14,427 nucleotides of DNA from Actinomycetes bacterium (GCA_021791615.1 JAJYWG010000304.1:1-14427); one strand, 5' to 3'. Counted from the first letter of the stretch, positions 7,018 to 14,216 are shown. Numbers and translations: made by a program. Notes: generated by a model from the letters alone, not told the origin.

Positions 7018-7853
7018 CCCGGTGCCCGGTCGGCAAAGAGCTGCTCCAAGACGCCGTCGACCGCCGACCCGTGGAGGGTCATCCCGCCGTCGACCACGAT
7101 GGTCTGGCCCGTGACGAAACGGGCCAGATCGGAGCAGAGGAACAGGACAACTCGGGCGACGTCTTCGGGCTCACCGACGCGGCCGACCGGAGTGGTCCGC
7201 GCGTAGCGTTCGACTTCGTCCGGCAAGAAGGTGAGGAGCGGGTCGGTCATCTGGGTGCGGATCATTCCCGGTGCGACGGCGTTCACCCGGATGCGACCGG
7301 CGTACTCGAGTGCTGCCGACGCGGTGATCGCCATGACGCCGGCTTTGGCCGCGGCATACGGCGCTTCTCCGGCCGCCGGCCGGGTTCCCGAGATGGAGGC
7401 GGTGGAGACGACCACCCCGCCCGAGGCAAGCAGGTGCGGCACTGCAGCTCGGAACCCGTTGAACACCCCGGTGAGGTTCACCCGGACGAGACGGTCCCAC
7501 TCGGAGGGCTCCCATTCGGCGAGCGGGGACAGCGAGCCCACGCCGGCGTTGTTGAACAGGATGCCGAGCCCGCCCATCCGGTCCGCCGCCGCGTCGATCG
7601 CCGAGCGCAGCCCGTCGGCGTCGGTCACGTCTGCCGCGAAGGCGTGCCCGCCGATCTCGGCCGCCACGTCCCCGGCGCCCACGCCGTCCCTGTCCACCAC
7701 GCTGACCTGTGCACCGTGCTCCGCCAGCAGGCGACACGTCGCCCGGCCGATCCCCGACGCCCCGCCGGTGACGACCGCCTTCGCTCCTCGCACCAGCCCC
7801 CGGGCATTCGCGCCGGTACTGGAGCCTGGAGATCCCTGAGCCGGACCCGGCAT
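7014..7853 (-). CDS. Short-chain dehydrogenase/reductase (SDR), coupled to the transporter
   Basis: This is a classical SDR of 279 residues. It has TGGASGIG (29-36), NNAG (101-104), Ser153, Tyr166 and Lys170, and a C-terminal G.T..VDGGMTLHG segment, so all catalytic residues are in place. The Asp-rich VVDRD (53-56 region) after the second strand favours NAD(H) over NADP(H). The ATG at 7853 is chosen because GGAGGGAGG sits seven bases upstream; the frame could extend to a TTG at 7925, which lacks a ribosome site and would run through a possible promoter. Mycobacteria keep a comparable SDR (Rv3548c, about 304 residues) near echA20, so a role in side-chain or ring hydroxyl oxidation is likely; the substrate is unknown. 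It overlaps the MMPL gene by 4 nt. Confidence 0.9.
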   Translation of the reverse strand: MPGPAQGSPGSSTGANARGLVRGAKAVVTGGASGIGRATCRLLAEHGAQVSVVDRDGVGAGDVAAEIGGHAFAADVTDADGLRSAIDAAADRMGGLGILFNNAGVGSLSPLAEWEPSEWDRLVRVNLTGVFNGFRAAVPHLLASGGVVVSTASISGTRPAAGEAPYAAAKAGVMAITASAALEYAGRIRVNAVAPGMIRTQMTDPLLTFLPDEVERYARTTPVGRVGEPEDVARVVLFLCSDLARFVTGQTIVVDGGMTLHGSAVDGVLEQLFADRAPG

Positions 7854-7860
7854 CCTGCCA

Positions 7861-7869
7861 CCTCCCTCC
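7861..7869 (-). promoter_or_regulatory. Ribosome binding site of the second SDR
   Basis: The minus strand reads GGAGGGAGG, seven bases before the ATG at 7853. It is the strongest ribosome site in the window and fixes this start against the longer frame. Confidence 0.75.
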
Positions 7870-7896
7870 GAGGCGACCCGCACACCGGCCGCCGGA

Positions 7897-7925
7897 ACAT
7901 TCTCCTCGTACGAAAATCGGAGCAA
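7897..7925 (-). promoter_or_regulatory. Possible sigma-70-type promoter for SDR-mmpL
   Basis: On the minus strand TTGCTC (7925-7920) and GAATGT (7902-7897) are 17 bases apart in an unusually A/T-rich patch of the 111-bp gap between the thiolase-like gene and the SDR. The predicted transcript would start near 7890, about 37 bases before the ATG. Matches to consensus are partial, so this is tentative. Confidence 0.3.
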
Positions 7926-7964
7926 GCGTATGCGCGGCAGGGACCACGCGGCGAGCCTTGCAGG

Positions 7965-9287
7965 TCAGCGGGTGATGATGACCGACGAGCCGTGCCCGAA
8001 AAGCCCTTGGTTGGCAGTGACCGCCACCCGGGCGCCCTCGACCTGGCGGCCAGCGGCCTCGCCCCGGAGCTGCCACACGCACTCGCATACCTGGGCGATG
8101 GCCTGGGCCGGGATGGCCTCGCCGAAGCACGAGAGCCCACCGCTCGGGTTCACCGGGACCCTGCCCCCGAGCTGGGTGGCCCCGTCGCGCAGGAGGTGCT
8201 CGGCCTCGCCTTCGCCACACAGCCCGATGTCCTCGTACCAGTCCAGCTCCAGGGCCGAGGAGAGGTCGTAGACCTCGGCCAGGTCGACGTCTTCGGGGCC
8301 GATTCCGGCTTCCTCGTAGGCGGCACGGGCGATCGACGGGCGGAACCCGGTCCCTGGGCCGCCCAGACCGCCCCCTTCCGTCTCCGTCCCCGCTCCCGCC
8401 GGTCCCGCCCCCGCCGGTCCCGCTCCGCTGGGAGCGAACGCCGCGGCCGAGTCGGTGGCGAAGTTCGGCATCTCGATCACCGTGCTCGGGAACCGGGGGG
8501 TCACCGTAGAGACGGCGGCGATCGCCACGGATCCCCGGTCGACCCATCCCCGGTCGACCCATCCCCGGCCGGCCCCACCCTGGCCGGCGCGATGGCGCCG
8601 GGCGAACTCCTCACTCGAGAGCACCAGCGCCGCGCCGCCGTCGGAGGTGGCGCAGATCTCGAGCAAGTGGAGCGGATCGGCGACGACCGGCGAGGCCATC
8701 ACCTCGTCGATCCCGACGGGCGTCCGGTAGCGCGCGTTGGGGTTGGCGGCACCGTGGCGAGAGTTCTTCACCTTCACCCGGGCGAAGTCTTCGGCGGTGG
8801 CCCCGTAGCAGTCCATCCGGCGCCGCGCGTACAGGGCGAAGTACGTCGGGTTGGTCGCTCCCAGGAGGTGGAAGCGCAGCCAGTCGGGATCGTCCCGCCG
8901 CTCGCCGCCCACCGGGGCAAAGAACCCTTTGGGCGTGGTGTCGGCCCCCACGACCAACGCCACCTCGCACAGCCCGCCCAATATCCGGGCACGAGCATTT
9001 GCGATCGCCGCCGCGCCCGACGCGCAGGCCGCGTAGCACGAGGACACCTGGGCGCCGGTCCACCCCAGTGCCTGTGCGAACGTGGCTCCCGCGATGAAGC
9101 CCGGGTAGCCGTTCCTGATCGTGTCGGCGCCCGAGACGAACTGGACGTCGGCCCACTCGAGGCCCGCGTCACTCAGCGCGTCACGGGCCGCGGCCACTCC
9201 GTACTCGACGAAGTTCCTCCCCCACTTCCCCCACGGGTGCATGCCCACGCCGAGGACTGCGACGCGTCCACCGCCAGCCCGGGGCAT
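7965..9287 (-). CDS. Thiolase-like lipid-transfer (SCP-x/Ltp) family protein
   Basis: This 440-residue protein has the thiolase fold of actinobacterial Ltp proteins. The nucleophile region is SSCYAACASG (82-91), with Cys88 in the thiolase Cys position. VYDLSSALELDWYE (339-351), LGGRVPVNPSGGL (373-385) and the C-terminus ANQGLFGHGSSVI are family-like. The GHP histidine of true thiolases is replaced by Glu390 (GEAIP), so it is unlikely to be an ordinary degradative thiolase. Relatives such as Ltp2 act as steroid side-chain aldolases together with a DUF35 partner, and a DUF35 gene lies directly upstream with a 1-nt TGATG overlap. Two glycine-rich inserts (about 233-252 and 287-312) are encoded by 15-bp minisatellites and interrupt otherwise ordinary sequence. 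The ATG at 9287 begins the conserved RVAVLGVGMHPWG. Substrate is not determined. Confidence 0.85.
   Translation of the reverse strand: MPRAGGGRVAVLGVGMHPWGKWGRNFVEYGVAAARDALSDAGLEWADVQFVSGADTIRNGYPGFIAGATFAQALGWTGAQVSSCYAACASGAAAIANARARILGGLCEVALVVGADTTPKGFFAPVGGERRDDPDWLRFHLLGATNPTYFALYARRRMDCYGATAEDFARVKVKNSRHGAANPNARYRTPVGIDEVMASPVVADPLHLLEICATSDGGAALVLSSEEFARRHRAGQGGAGRGWVDRGWVDRGSVAIAAVSTVTPRFPSTVIEMPNFATDSAAAFAPSGAGPAGAGPAGAGTETEGGGLGGPGTGFRPSIARAAYEEAGIGPEDVDLAEVYDLSSALELDWYEDIGLCGEGEAEHLLRDGATQLGGRVPVNPSGGLSCFGEAIPAQAIAQVCECVWQLRGEAAGRQVEGARVAVTANQGLFGHGSSVIITR
8389..8427 (-). repeat. 15-bp in-frame tandem repeat inside the thiolase-like gene (A)
   Basis: Units of 15 bp at 8389-8403 and 8404-8418 differ by one base, followed by a partial copy to 8427. 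They encode GAGPA repeats (about residues 288-300) in a non-conserved insert of the protein. Confidence 0.85.
8531..8575 (-). repeat. 15-bp in-frame tandem repeat inside the thiolase-like gene (B)
   Basis: ATCCCCGGTCGACCC occurs at 8531-8545 and 8546-8560, with a diverged third unit at 8561-8575. It encodes the RGWVD repeat (about residues 241-252) on the minus strand. Confidence 0.85.
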
Positions 9288-9769
9288 CAGGTGCCGGCCA
9301 CTTTGCGCCACTTCCAGACGAGGTACTCGTGCTCGTCGTCCTCGTAGAGGGTGTCGACCACCAGCTCGACCTCGTCGCCGACATCGAGGTCGTCGACGGT
9401 GGCACCCGGGAGCATCTGGCCGAGGACCACCATCTGCTCGACCGCGAGCTCGACAGCGGCGATCGTGAAGGGCCTGTACGGATCGGCCGGGACGTACGGC
9501 GGGGGGGGTTGGTAGCGGGCATCGGTGTAGGACCACACCCGGCCGCGGCGCGACAGCTCGATCACTTCGAGGTCGGCACACTGGCAGCGCGGGTTGCGGC
9601 ACGAGAGCTGCTCGCGGGGGAACGCGTAGGTGCCGCACGCCGTGCAGCGCGAGCCGACCAACGCGGGCTCTCGGCCGTCGTCGCCGGTCGTGAACCAGCC
9701 CTCGACGGCGGGCACCCGCGCTTTGCCCGTTGCGTTCGCGTCCCCGAGCGCCTGGGCCACCGCGCTCAC
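9287..9769 (-). CDS. DUF35 zinc-ribbon/OB-fold protein, partner of the thiolase-like protein
   Basis: This is a 160-residue acyl-CoA-associated DUF35 protein. The N-terminal half has a rubredoxin-like zinc ribbon with Cys42, Cys45, Cys57 and Cys62 or Cys64 (CTAC...CRNPRCQC). The C-terminal half, from about residue 70, fits the OB fold (GRVWSYTDARYQPPPPYVP, then VVLGQML, DDLDVGDEVELV). Proteins of this family form complexes with Ltp-type thiolase-like enzymes and help bind the acyl-CoA; in Ltp2 the DUF35 domain of ChsH2 is needed for aldolase activity. The start is GTG at 9769, whose GTGA overlaps the fadA6 stop codon by 4 nt; the reading frame continues upstream without homology. The stop overlaps the Ltp start by one base. 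The PPPP segment is coded by a run of eight C, a potential slippage or sequencing-error site. Confidence 0.88.
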   Translation of the reverse strand: MSAVAQALGDANATGKARVPAVEGWFTTGDDGREPALVGSRCTACGTYAFPREQLSCRNPRCQCADLEVIELSRRGRVWSYTDARYQPPPPYVPADPYRPFTIAAVELAVEQMVVLGQMLPGATVDDLDVGDEVELVVDTLYEDDEHEYLVWKWRKVAGT

Positions 9770-10974
9770 CCGAGCCGCTCGATGACGGTGGCGTTGGCCT
9801 GTCCCCCGCCCTCGCACATGACCTGCAGCCCGAAACGGCCACCCCGACGCTCCAGCTCGTTCACCAGCGTCGCCATGATGCGTGCACCCGAGCATCCGGT
9901 GGGGTGCCCGATTGCGATGGCGCCACCGTTGGGGTTGACCCGGTGCATGTCGGGATGGACCTCGCGCTCCCAGGCCAGCACGACCGAAGCGAACGCCTCG
10001 TTGATCTCGATCACGTCCATGTCGTCGAGCTCGAGCGACGCTGCCGCCAAGACCTTCGCCGTTGCCGGGATGGGCGCGGTGAGCATGATCTGGGGGTCGT
10101 TCGCTGCGACGGCGAATGCATGGAACCGAGCCCGCGGCCGCAGGCCCAGCGCGGCGGCCCTCGTCTCGCTCATGACCAGCACCGCCGCTGCCCCGTCGGA
10201 GATCTGCGACGACGTGGCGGCGGTCACCGTGCCGTCCGGCCGGAACGCCGGCGGCAAGCCGGCGAGGCGCTCCATGCTGGTGTCGCGCCGCACTCCCTCG
10301 TCGAAATCGAGGACCTGTCCGTGCGAGGAGCAGCCCGCCGCGAGGTCACGGGTGCCGTCGGCCACTCGGGCCTCGAGCGGGATGATCTCGTTCTTGAACC
10401 GGCCTTCGTCGGTAGCCACTGCAGCACGGCGGTGGGACTCGAGGGCCAGCGCGTCCATCTCGGTCCGGCTGACCTTCCAGCGGCGGGCAATCTCCTCGGC
10501 ACACTCCCCCTGGTGGACGAGCTCGAAGCGCTGCCGGTACATCGGCCCGTAGGCCTCACCGGGCCCCGGGTCGGTGGTCGAGCCGATCGGCACCCGCGAC
10601 ATCGACTCGACGCCCGCGGCGACGACGACGTCCATCGCACCGGCCATCACCGCCTGGGCGGCGAAGTGGAGTGCTTGCTGGGCCGACCCGCACTGGCGGT
10701 CGACAGTGGTCCCCGGGACGGTGTCGGGGTAGCCCGCGGCCAACGCGGCATTGCGGGCCACGTTCATCGCCTGCTCTCCCACCGTCATCGTGCAACCCAT
10801 GATGACGTCCTCGATCTCGGCCGGGTCGAGACCGTTGCGCTCCACGAGGGCGATGAGCGGCTGGGCGGCCAGGTCGACCGGATGCCAGCCCGACAGCCGG
10901 CCTCCCCGCCGCCCGACCGGCGTGCGAACGGCATCGACGATCACGGCGGACCGGCCTGGAGCCATCGAGGTCAT
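9766..10974 (-). CDS. fadA6: FadA6-like steroid beta-ketothiolase
   Basis: This is an intact degradative thiolase of 402 residues (FadA6 of M. tuberculosis is about 386). Catalytic residues are Cys95 in VDRQCGSAQQAL, His357 in GGAIAIGHPTG and Cys387 in QVMCEGGGQANATVIERL, and the NEAFA motif is present. Stretches such as GKRGG/GRRGG..HPVDL, AGYPDTVPGTTVDRQCGS and MLTAPIPAT agree with FadA6 as I recall it. FadA6 is assigned to thiolysis late in ring C/D degradation, after the rings have been opened by EchA20 and IpdAB. The ATG at 10974 is used; a second ATG at 10965 would remove three residues. No clear ribosome site is seen, so the mRNA may have a very short leader. It heads a minus-strand block with DUF35 and the Ltp gene and is divergent from fadE30. 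Confidence 0.88.
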   Translation of the reverse strand: MTSMAPGRSAVIVDAVRTPVGRRGGRLSGWHPVDLAAQPLIALVERNGLDPAEIEDVIMGCTMTVGEQAMNVARNAALAAGYPDTVPGTTVDRQCGSAQQALHFAAQAVMAGAMDVVVAAGVESMSRVPIGSTTDPGPGEAYGPMYRQRFELVHQGECAEEIARRWKVSRTEMDALALESHRRAAVATDEGRFKNEIIPLEARVADGTRDLAAGCSSHGQVLDFDEGVRRDTSMERLAGLPPAFRPDGTVTAATSSQISDGAAAVLVMSETRAAALGLRPRARFHAFAVAANDPQIMLTAPIPATAKVLAAASLELDDMDVIEINEAFASVVLAWEREVHPDMHRVNPNGGAIAIGHPTGCSGARIMATLVNELERRGGRFGLQVMCEGGGQANATVIERLG

Positions 10975-10993
10975 GGCGCCATTGTTGCCGAGT

Positions 10994-11018
10994 ATCTGAC
11001 GGTGTGCCAGATTCTGGC
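10994..11018. promoter_or_regulatory. Candidate operator between fadA6 and fadE30
   Basis: A perfect 13-bp palindrome GCCAGATTCTGGC lies at 11006-11018, and a further half-site TCTGAC lies at 10995-11000, so 10994-11012 also reads as ATCTG-N9-CAGAT. Both elements sit in the only 48 bp separating the divergent genes. A minus-strand -10-like GATACT (10996-10991) overlaps the left half-site. A single copy of the half-site GCCAGA is at 1160-1165 upstream of echA20. It does not match the KstR2 core. A TetR-type regulator would be typical for such genes but none is in view. Confidence 0.4.
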
Positions 11019-11022
11019 CCGG

Positions 11023-12216
11023 ATGGACCTCACCTTCACCCCGGCGCAGGAAGACTTTCGGGCGGAGGCTCGAACGTGGCTGGAAGCGCATGTCCCCGAG
11101 CCGGGGACCCTGGCCTCCCTCGACACGGCGACGGGGTTCGAGCAGCACCGCGCGTGGGAGCAGACCATGGCCGCCGACCGTTGGTCGGTCGTGAGCTGGC
11201 CGGTCGAGTACGGGGGGCGCGGGGTGGGGATCTTTGAGTGGCTCATCTTCGAAGAGGAGTACTACCGGTTACGCGCCCCCCGCAGGGTCAGCCAGAACGG
11301 CATCTTCTTGCTGGGGCCGACCATGCTGACCTACGGCACCGACGCGCAGAGAGCCCGCTACCTGCCCCCGATGGCCGCCGGCGACGAGATCTGGTGCCAG
11401 GGATGGTCCGAGCCCGACGCCGGGAGCGACCTGGCGTCGATCCGGAGCCGGGCGGAGCGCACCGAGCGCGGTGGTGCGGGTGGTGAGGCCGGCTGGCGCC
11501 TCACCGGGCAGAAGACCTGGTGCTCGAGGGGCGCGTTCGCCGACTGGTGCTTCGGGATCTTCCGTACCGACCCCGACGCCGAGCGACATCGCGGCCTCAC
11601 CTACTTCCTCGTCCCGATGGACGCGCCGGGGGTGACCGTCAGACCCATCGCCCAGCTCGACGGGGAGACCGGATTTGCCGAGGTGTTCTTCGACGACGTC
11701 TTCGTCCCCGACGACCAGGTCCTGGGCGAGGTGGGCCAGGGCTGGGCCGTGGCCATGTCGACCGCCGGGAGCGAGCGAGGGCTCAGCCTGCGCAGCCCGG
11801 CCCGGTTCACCGAGGCGGCCGAGGACCTGGTGGCGCTCCTGGCCGCGACCGGGGACGGCGCGGGTGCGGTCGACGGAGCGTTGGCCGACGAGGTGGCCCG
11901 CGCCTACGTCGATGCGGAGGCCTACCGGCTCCACACCTACTGGACGGCGTCTCGCGTCGCCAGCGGCCACGCAGTGGGTCCCGAAGCGAGCTGCAACAAG
12001 ATCTTCTGGTCCGAGACCGACCTGGCCATCCACGCCACCGCCCTCTCGCTGCTCGGTCCCGACGCCGAGCTGATGGTGAGCGACCAGGACGGGCCGAAGC
12101 TCTCGCCGTGGCTGGACGGGTACCTCTTCGCCCTGGCGGGTCCCATCTACGCAGGGACCAACGAGATCCAGCGCAACGTGGTCGCCGAGCGCCTCCTCGG
12201 GCTGCCTCGGAGCTGA
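11023..12216 (+). CDS. fadE30: FadE30/IpdE1-like acyl-CoA dehydrogenase subunit
   Basis: This 397-residue acyl-CoA dehydrogenase corresponds to FadE30 (about 385 residues), also called IpdE1. It has the substrate/flavin segment WCQGWSEPDAGSDLAS (125-138), QKTWCSRG (163-170) and a C-terminal PIYAGTNEIQRNVVAERLLG. The classical catalytic Glu in YEGT is Ala377 here; the likely base is Glu251 in AGSERG, as in other actinobacterial heteromeric dehydrogenases. The protein lacks the RxxFG and QxxGG(x)G flavin motifs of complete dehydrogenases, so it needs a partner. IpdE1-IpdE2 introduces the double bond into the propionyl side chain of 5-hydroxy-HIP-CoA. The next gene, 11 bp downstream, supplies the missing motifs. 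ATG 11023 has no visible ribosome site; GTG 11002 is an in-frame alternative. Confidence 0.9.
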   Translation: MDLTFTPAQEDFRAEARTWLEAHVPEPGTLASLDTATGFEQHRAWEQTMAADRWSVVSWPVEYGGRGVGIFEWLIFEEEYYRLRAPRRVSQNGIFLLGPTMLTYGTDAQRARYLPPMAAGDEIWCQGWSEPDAGSDLASIRSRAERTERGGAGGEAGWRLTGQKTWCSRGAFADWCFGIFRTDPDAERHRGLTYFLVPMDAPGVTVRPIAQLDGETGFAEVFFDDVFVPDDQVLGEVGQGWAVAMSTAGSERGLSLRSPARFTEAAEDLVALLAATGDGAGAVDGALADEVARAYVDAEAYRLHTYWTASRVASGHAVGPEASCNKIFWSETDLAIHATALSLLGPDAELMVSDQDGPKLSPWLDGYLFALAGPIYAGTNEIQRNVVAERLLGLPRS

Positions 12217-12227
12217 AGGCCGGTCGG

Positions 12228-13406
12228 ATGCGCTTCGCCTTCACCGACGAGCAGCTCGAGCTCCGGGCGGCCGTGAGCCAGGCACTCGAACGCCTGTGCC
12301 CGGTCGACGACCTGCGCGACGCCGGACTCGCGCCAGCACGCTCGAGCGAGCGGTGGGAAGCGCTGGCTGCGATGGGCGCGTGCGGGCTGCTCGTGGACGA
12401 GCAGCACGGCGGCCTCGGGCTCGGCGACGTGGAGCTGGTCGGCGTGCTGGAGGAGTGCGGGCGCGTGGCCCTGCCCGAGCCGCTGGCCGAGACCGCTGCA
12501 GTCGCGGCACCCCTCCTCCGCCGATCCGGGGCGATGGCCGCCCCGGGCTCCGCGTCCGCGCAGAGGATCTCGGCGCATCTCGAGCGCGTGGCCTCCGGCG
12601 AGCGCGTGGCCACGGTCGGCGGGGCCGACTTCTCGGTGCGAGGAGAGCCGGTCCCGATCGGTACCACCCGACCGGTGGCGGAGGCGAGCTCGGGTGCGCT
12701 GATGACGCCGCGGGTGCACGGCGCGTCCGGTGCCGGGCTCGCGCTCTTGGCTTGGGAGGTCCCTGAGTCCGGATGGCAGCTCCACGCCGTCGAGGCTGCC
12801 GCGACGAGCGTCACCTCCACGCCCTCGATCGACCCGACCAGGGACCTCGGCGCACTGGAGTGGACCCCGTCGCCCCGCACGGCGATCGCCACGGGCGATG
12901 CGGCCGCCGAGCTGGTGGCCGAGATGCTGGATCGCTCCGCGCTGGCCACCGCCGCCCAGCTCCTCGGCCTGGCAGACCGGATGGTGGCCGACGCTGCCGC
13001 CTACGCGCTGCAGCGCCACCAGTTCGGGCGGCCGATCGGCAGCTTCCAGGCAGTCAAGCACCACTTGGCCGACGCCAGGGTCCGGCTCGAGTTCGCCCGG
13101 CCGGCGGTCTACCGGGCGGCCGACACGCTGGATCGCGGGCTGCCCCATCGGGCCGAGCACGTCTCGATGGCCAAGGCCCTGGCCTCCGACGCCGCCGACC
13201 TGGCCGCACGGGTGGCACTCCAAGTCCACGGCGCGCTGGGCTACACCTGGGAGTGCGATCTCCACTTCTTCATGAAGAGGGCGTGGGTGCTCTCCGCGTC
13301 GTGGGGCGCCGCGCCGGTGCACCGCCGGCGGGTGCTGGCGGCAGCGCTGGCACGCCGGGGCAGCCAGGTGTGGGGGTCGGCGCCCGGCGAGGAGGGAGCG
13401 AGATGA
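12228..13406 (+). CDS. ipdE2: IpdE2-like acyl-CoA dehydrogenase partner subunit
   Basis: This 392-residue protein is a partner-type acyl-CoA dehydrogenase. It carries the flavin motifs absent from the preceding subunit: RHQFGRPIGSFQAVKHHLAD (263-282) and QVHGALGYTWECDLHFFMKR (332-351). It lacks the WSEPxAGSD segment and the catalytic-base motif; residues about 80-220 are weakly conserved. The complementary losses imply an alpha2-beta2 enzyme with one composite site per pair, as described for IpdE1-IpdE2 (FadE30-FadE33). It is longer than FadE33 as I recall it (about 318). Identity with FadE33 rather than FadE31/FadE32 is inferred from position between fadE30 and ipdF. ATG 12228 has GAAGG eight bases upstream; the stop overlaps the next start (ATGA). 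Confidence 0.78.
   Translation: MRFAFTDEQLELRAAVSQALERLCPVDDLRDAGLAPARSSERWEALAAMGACGLLVDEQHGGLGLGDVELVGVLEECGRVALPEPLAETAAVAAPLLRRSGAMAAPGSASAQRISAHLERVASGERVATVGGADFSVRGEPVPIGTTRPVAEASSGALMTPRVHGASGAGLALLAWEVPESGWQLHAVEAAATSVTSTPSIDPTRDLGALEWTPSPRTAIATGDAAAELVAEMLDRSALATAAQLLGLADRMVADAAAYALQRHQFGRPIGSFQAVKHHLADARVRLEFARPAVYRAADTLDRGLPHRAEHVSMAKALASDAADLAARVALQVHGALGYTWECDLHFFMKRAWVLSASWGAAPVHRRRVLAAALARRGSQVWGSAPGEEGAR
13391..13396 (+). promoter_or_regulatory. Ribosome binding site of the ipdF-like gene
   Basis: GGAGGG ends six bases before the ATG at 13403, within the end of the upstream dehydrogenase gene. It fixes the start of a gene whose frame is open for hundreds of bases upstream. 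Confidence 0.7.
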
Positions 13407-14215
13407 CCGAGGACACGAGGAGCGGGCCAGGGGCCTTCGACCTGAGCGGGCGGGTAGCGGTCGTCACCGGGGCCGGGAGCGGCATCGGACGGGCCAGCGC
13501 CGGAGTCCTGGCCGCCGCCGGCGCCGCAGTCTGGTGCGCCGACGTGCGCGAGGAGGCGGCCTCGCGCACTGCCGAGGCCATCGCGGACGCCGGGGGGACG
13601 GCCGTCGCCCGCGGCGTCGACGTGTCGGTCGCGGCGGAGGTCGACGGGTTGGTCGCCGAAGCAGTGGAGTGCGACGGGCGGCTCGACGTCATGTGCAACG
13701 TCGCGGGGATCATGGTGGACGGCCCGATCCTCGAGTTGACCGAAGAGGACCTCGACCAGGTCCTCGCCGTGAACCTCAAAGGCGTCCTGTACGGCTGCCA
13801 GGCGGCCGGCCGGGTGATGATCGCCCAGCGATCGGGCAGCATAATCAACATGTCGTCCACCGCTGCACTGGCCCCGGCCCCCCGGATCGGGGCCTACGCG
13901 ATGACCAAGGCGGCGGTGCTCCAGCTCACCCGGACCATGGCCATGGAAGTGGGGCGCAAAGGCGTCCGTGTGAACGCCGTCGCCCCGGGGTTCGTCCCGA
14001 CCGAGATGACCAGCCGCTACTACCGCCGTCCCGACGGCACCATCGACGAGGAGCTGCGCGAGATGGTCCTCGCCCCGATGCGCAAGTTCGCCCCCCTCGG
14101 GCGCGTCGGCGAGCCGGCGGACATCGCCCACTGCGTCTGGTACCTCGCGTCCGACGCCTCGAGCTTCCTCACCGGCCAGTGCATCAGCCCCAACGGCGGC
14201 GTGGCGATGGCCTGA
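13403..14215 (+). CDS. ipdF: IpdF-like SDR, 5-hydroxy-HIC-CoA dehydrogenase candidate
   Basis: This is a classical SDR of 270 residues (Rv3559c/IpdF is about 262). It shows AFDLSGRVAVVTGAGSGIG (11-29), NVAG (99-102) in place of the usual NNAG, Ser152, Tyr165 and Lys169, and a C-terminal FLTGQCISPNGG. IpdF oxidises the 5-hydroxyl of 5-OH-HIC-CoA in ring C/D degradation. The assignment rests mostly on context: in mycobacteria the gene adjoins fadE30, as here. Other SDR substrates cannot be excluded by sequence alone. It overlaps the preceding dehydrogenase gene by 4 nt (ATGA) and so ends a three-gene translationally coupled unit. Its stop codon is one base from the stop codon of the convergent repeat protein. 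Confidence 0.82.
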   Translation: MTEDTRSGPGAFDLSGRVAVVTGAGSGIGRASAGVLAAAGAAVWCADVREEAASRTAEAIADAGGTAVARGVDVSVAAEVDGLVAEAVECDGRLDVMCNVAGIMVDGPILELTEEDLDQVLAVNLKGVLYGCQAAGRVMIAQRSGSIINMSSTAALAPAPRIGAYAMTKAAVLQLTRTMAMEVGRKGVRVNAVAPGFVPTEMTSRYYRRPDGTIDEELREMVLAPMRKFAPLGRVGEPADIAHCVWYLASDASSFLTGQCISPNGGVAMA

Positions 14216-14216
14216 C

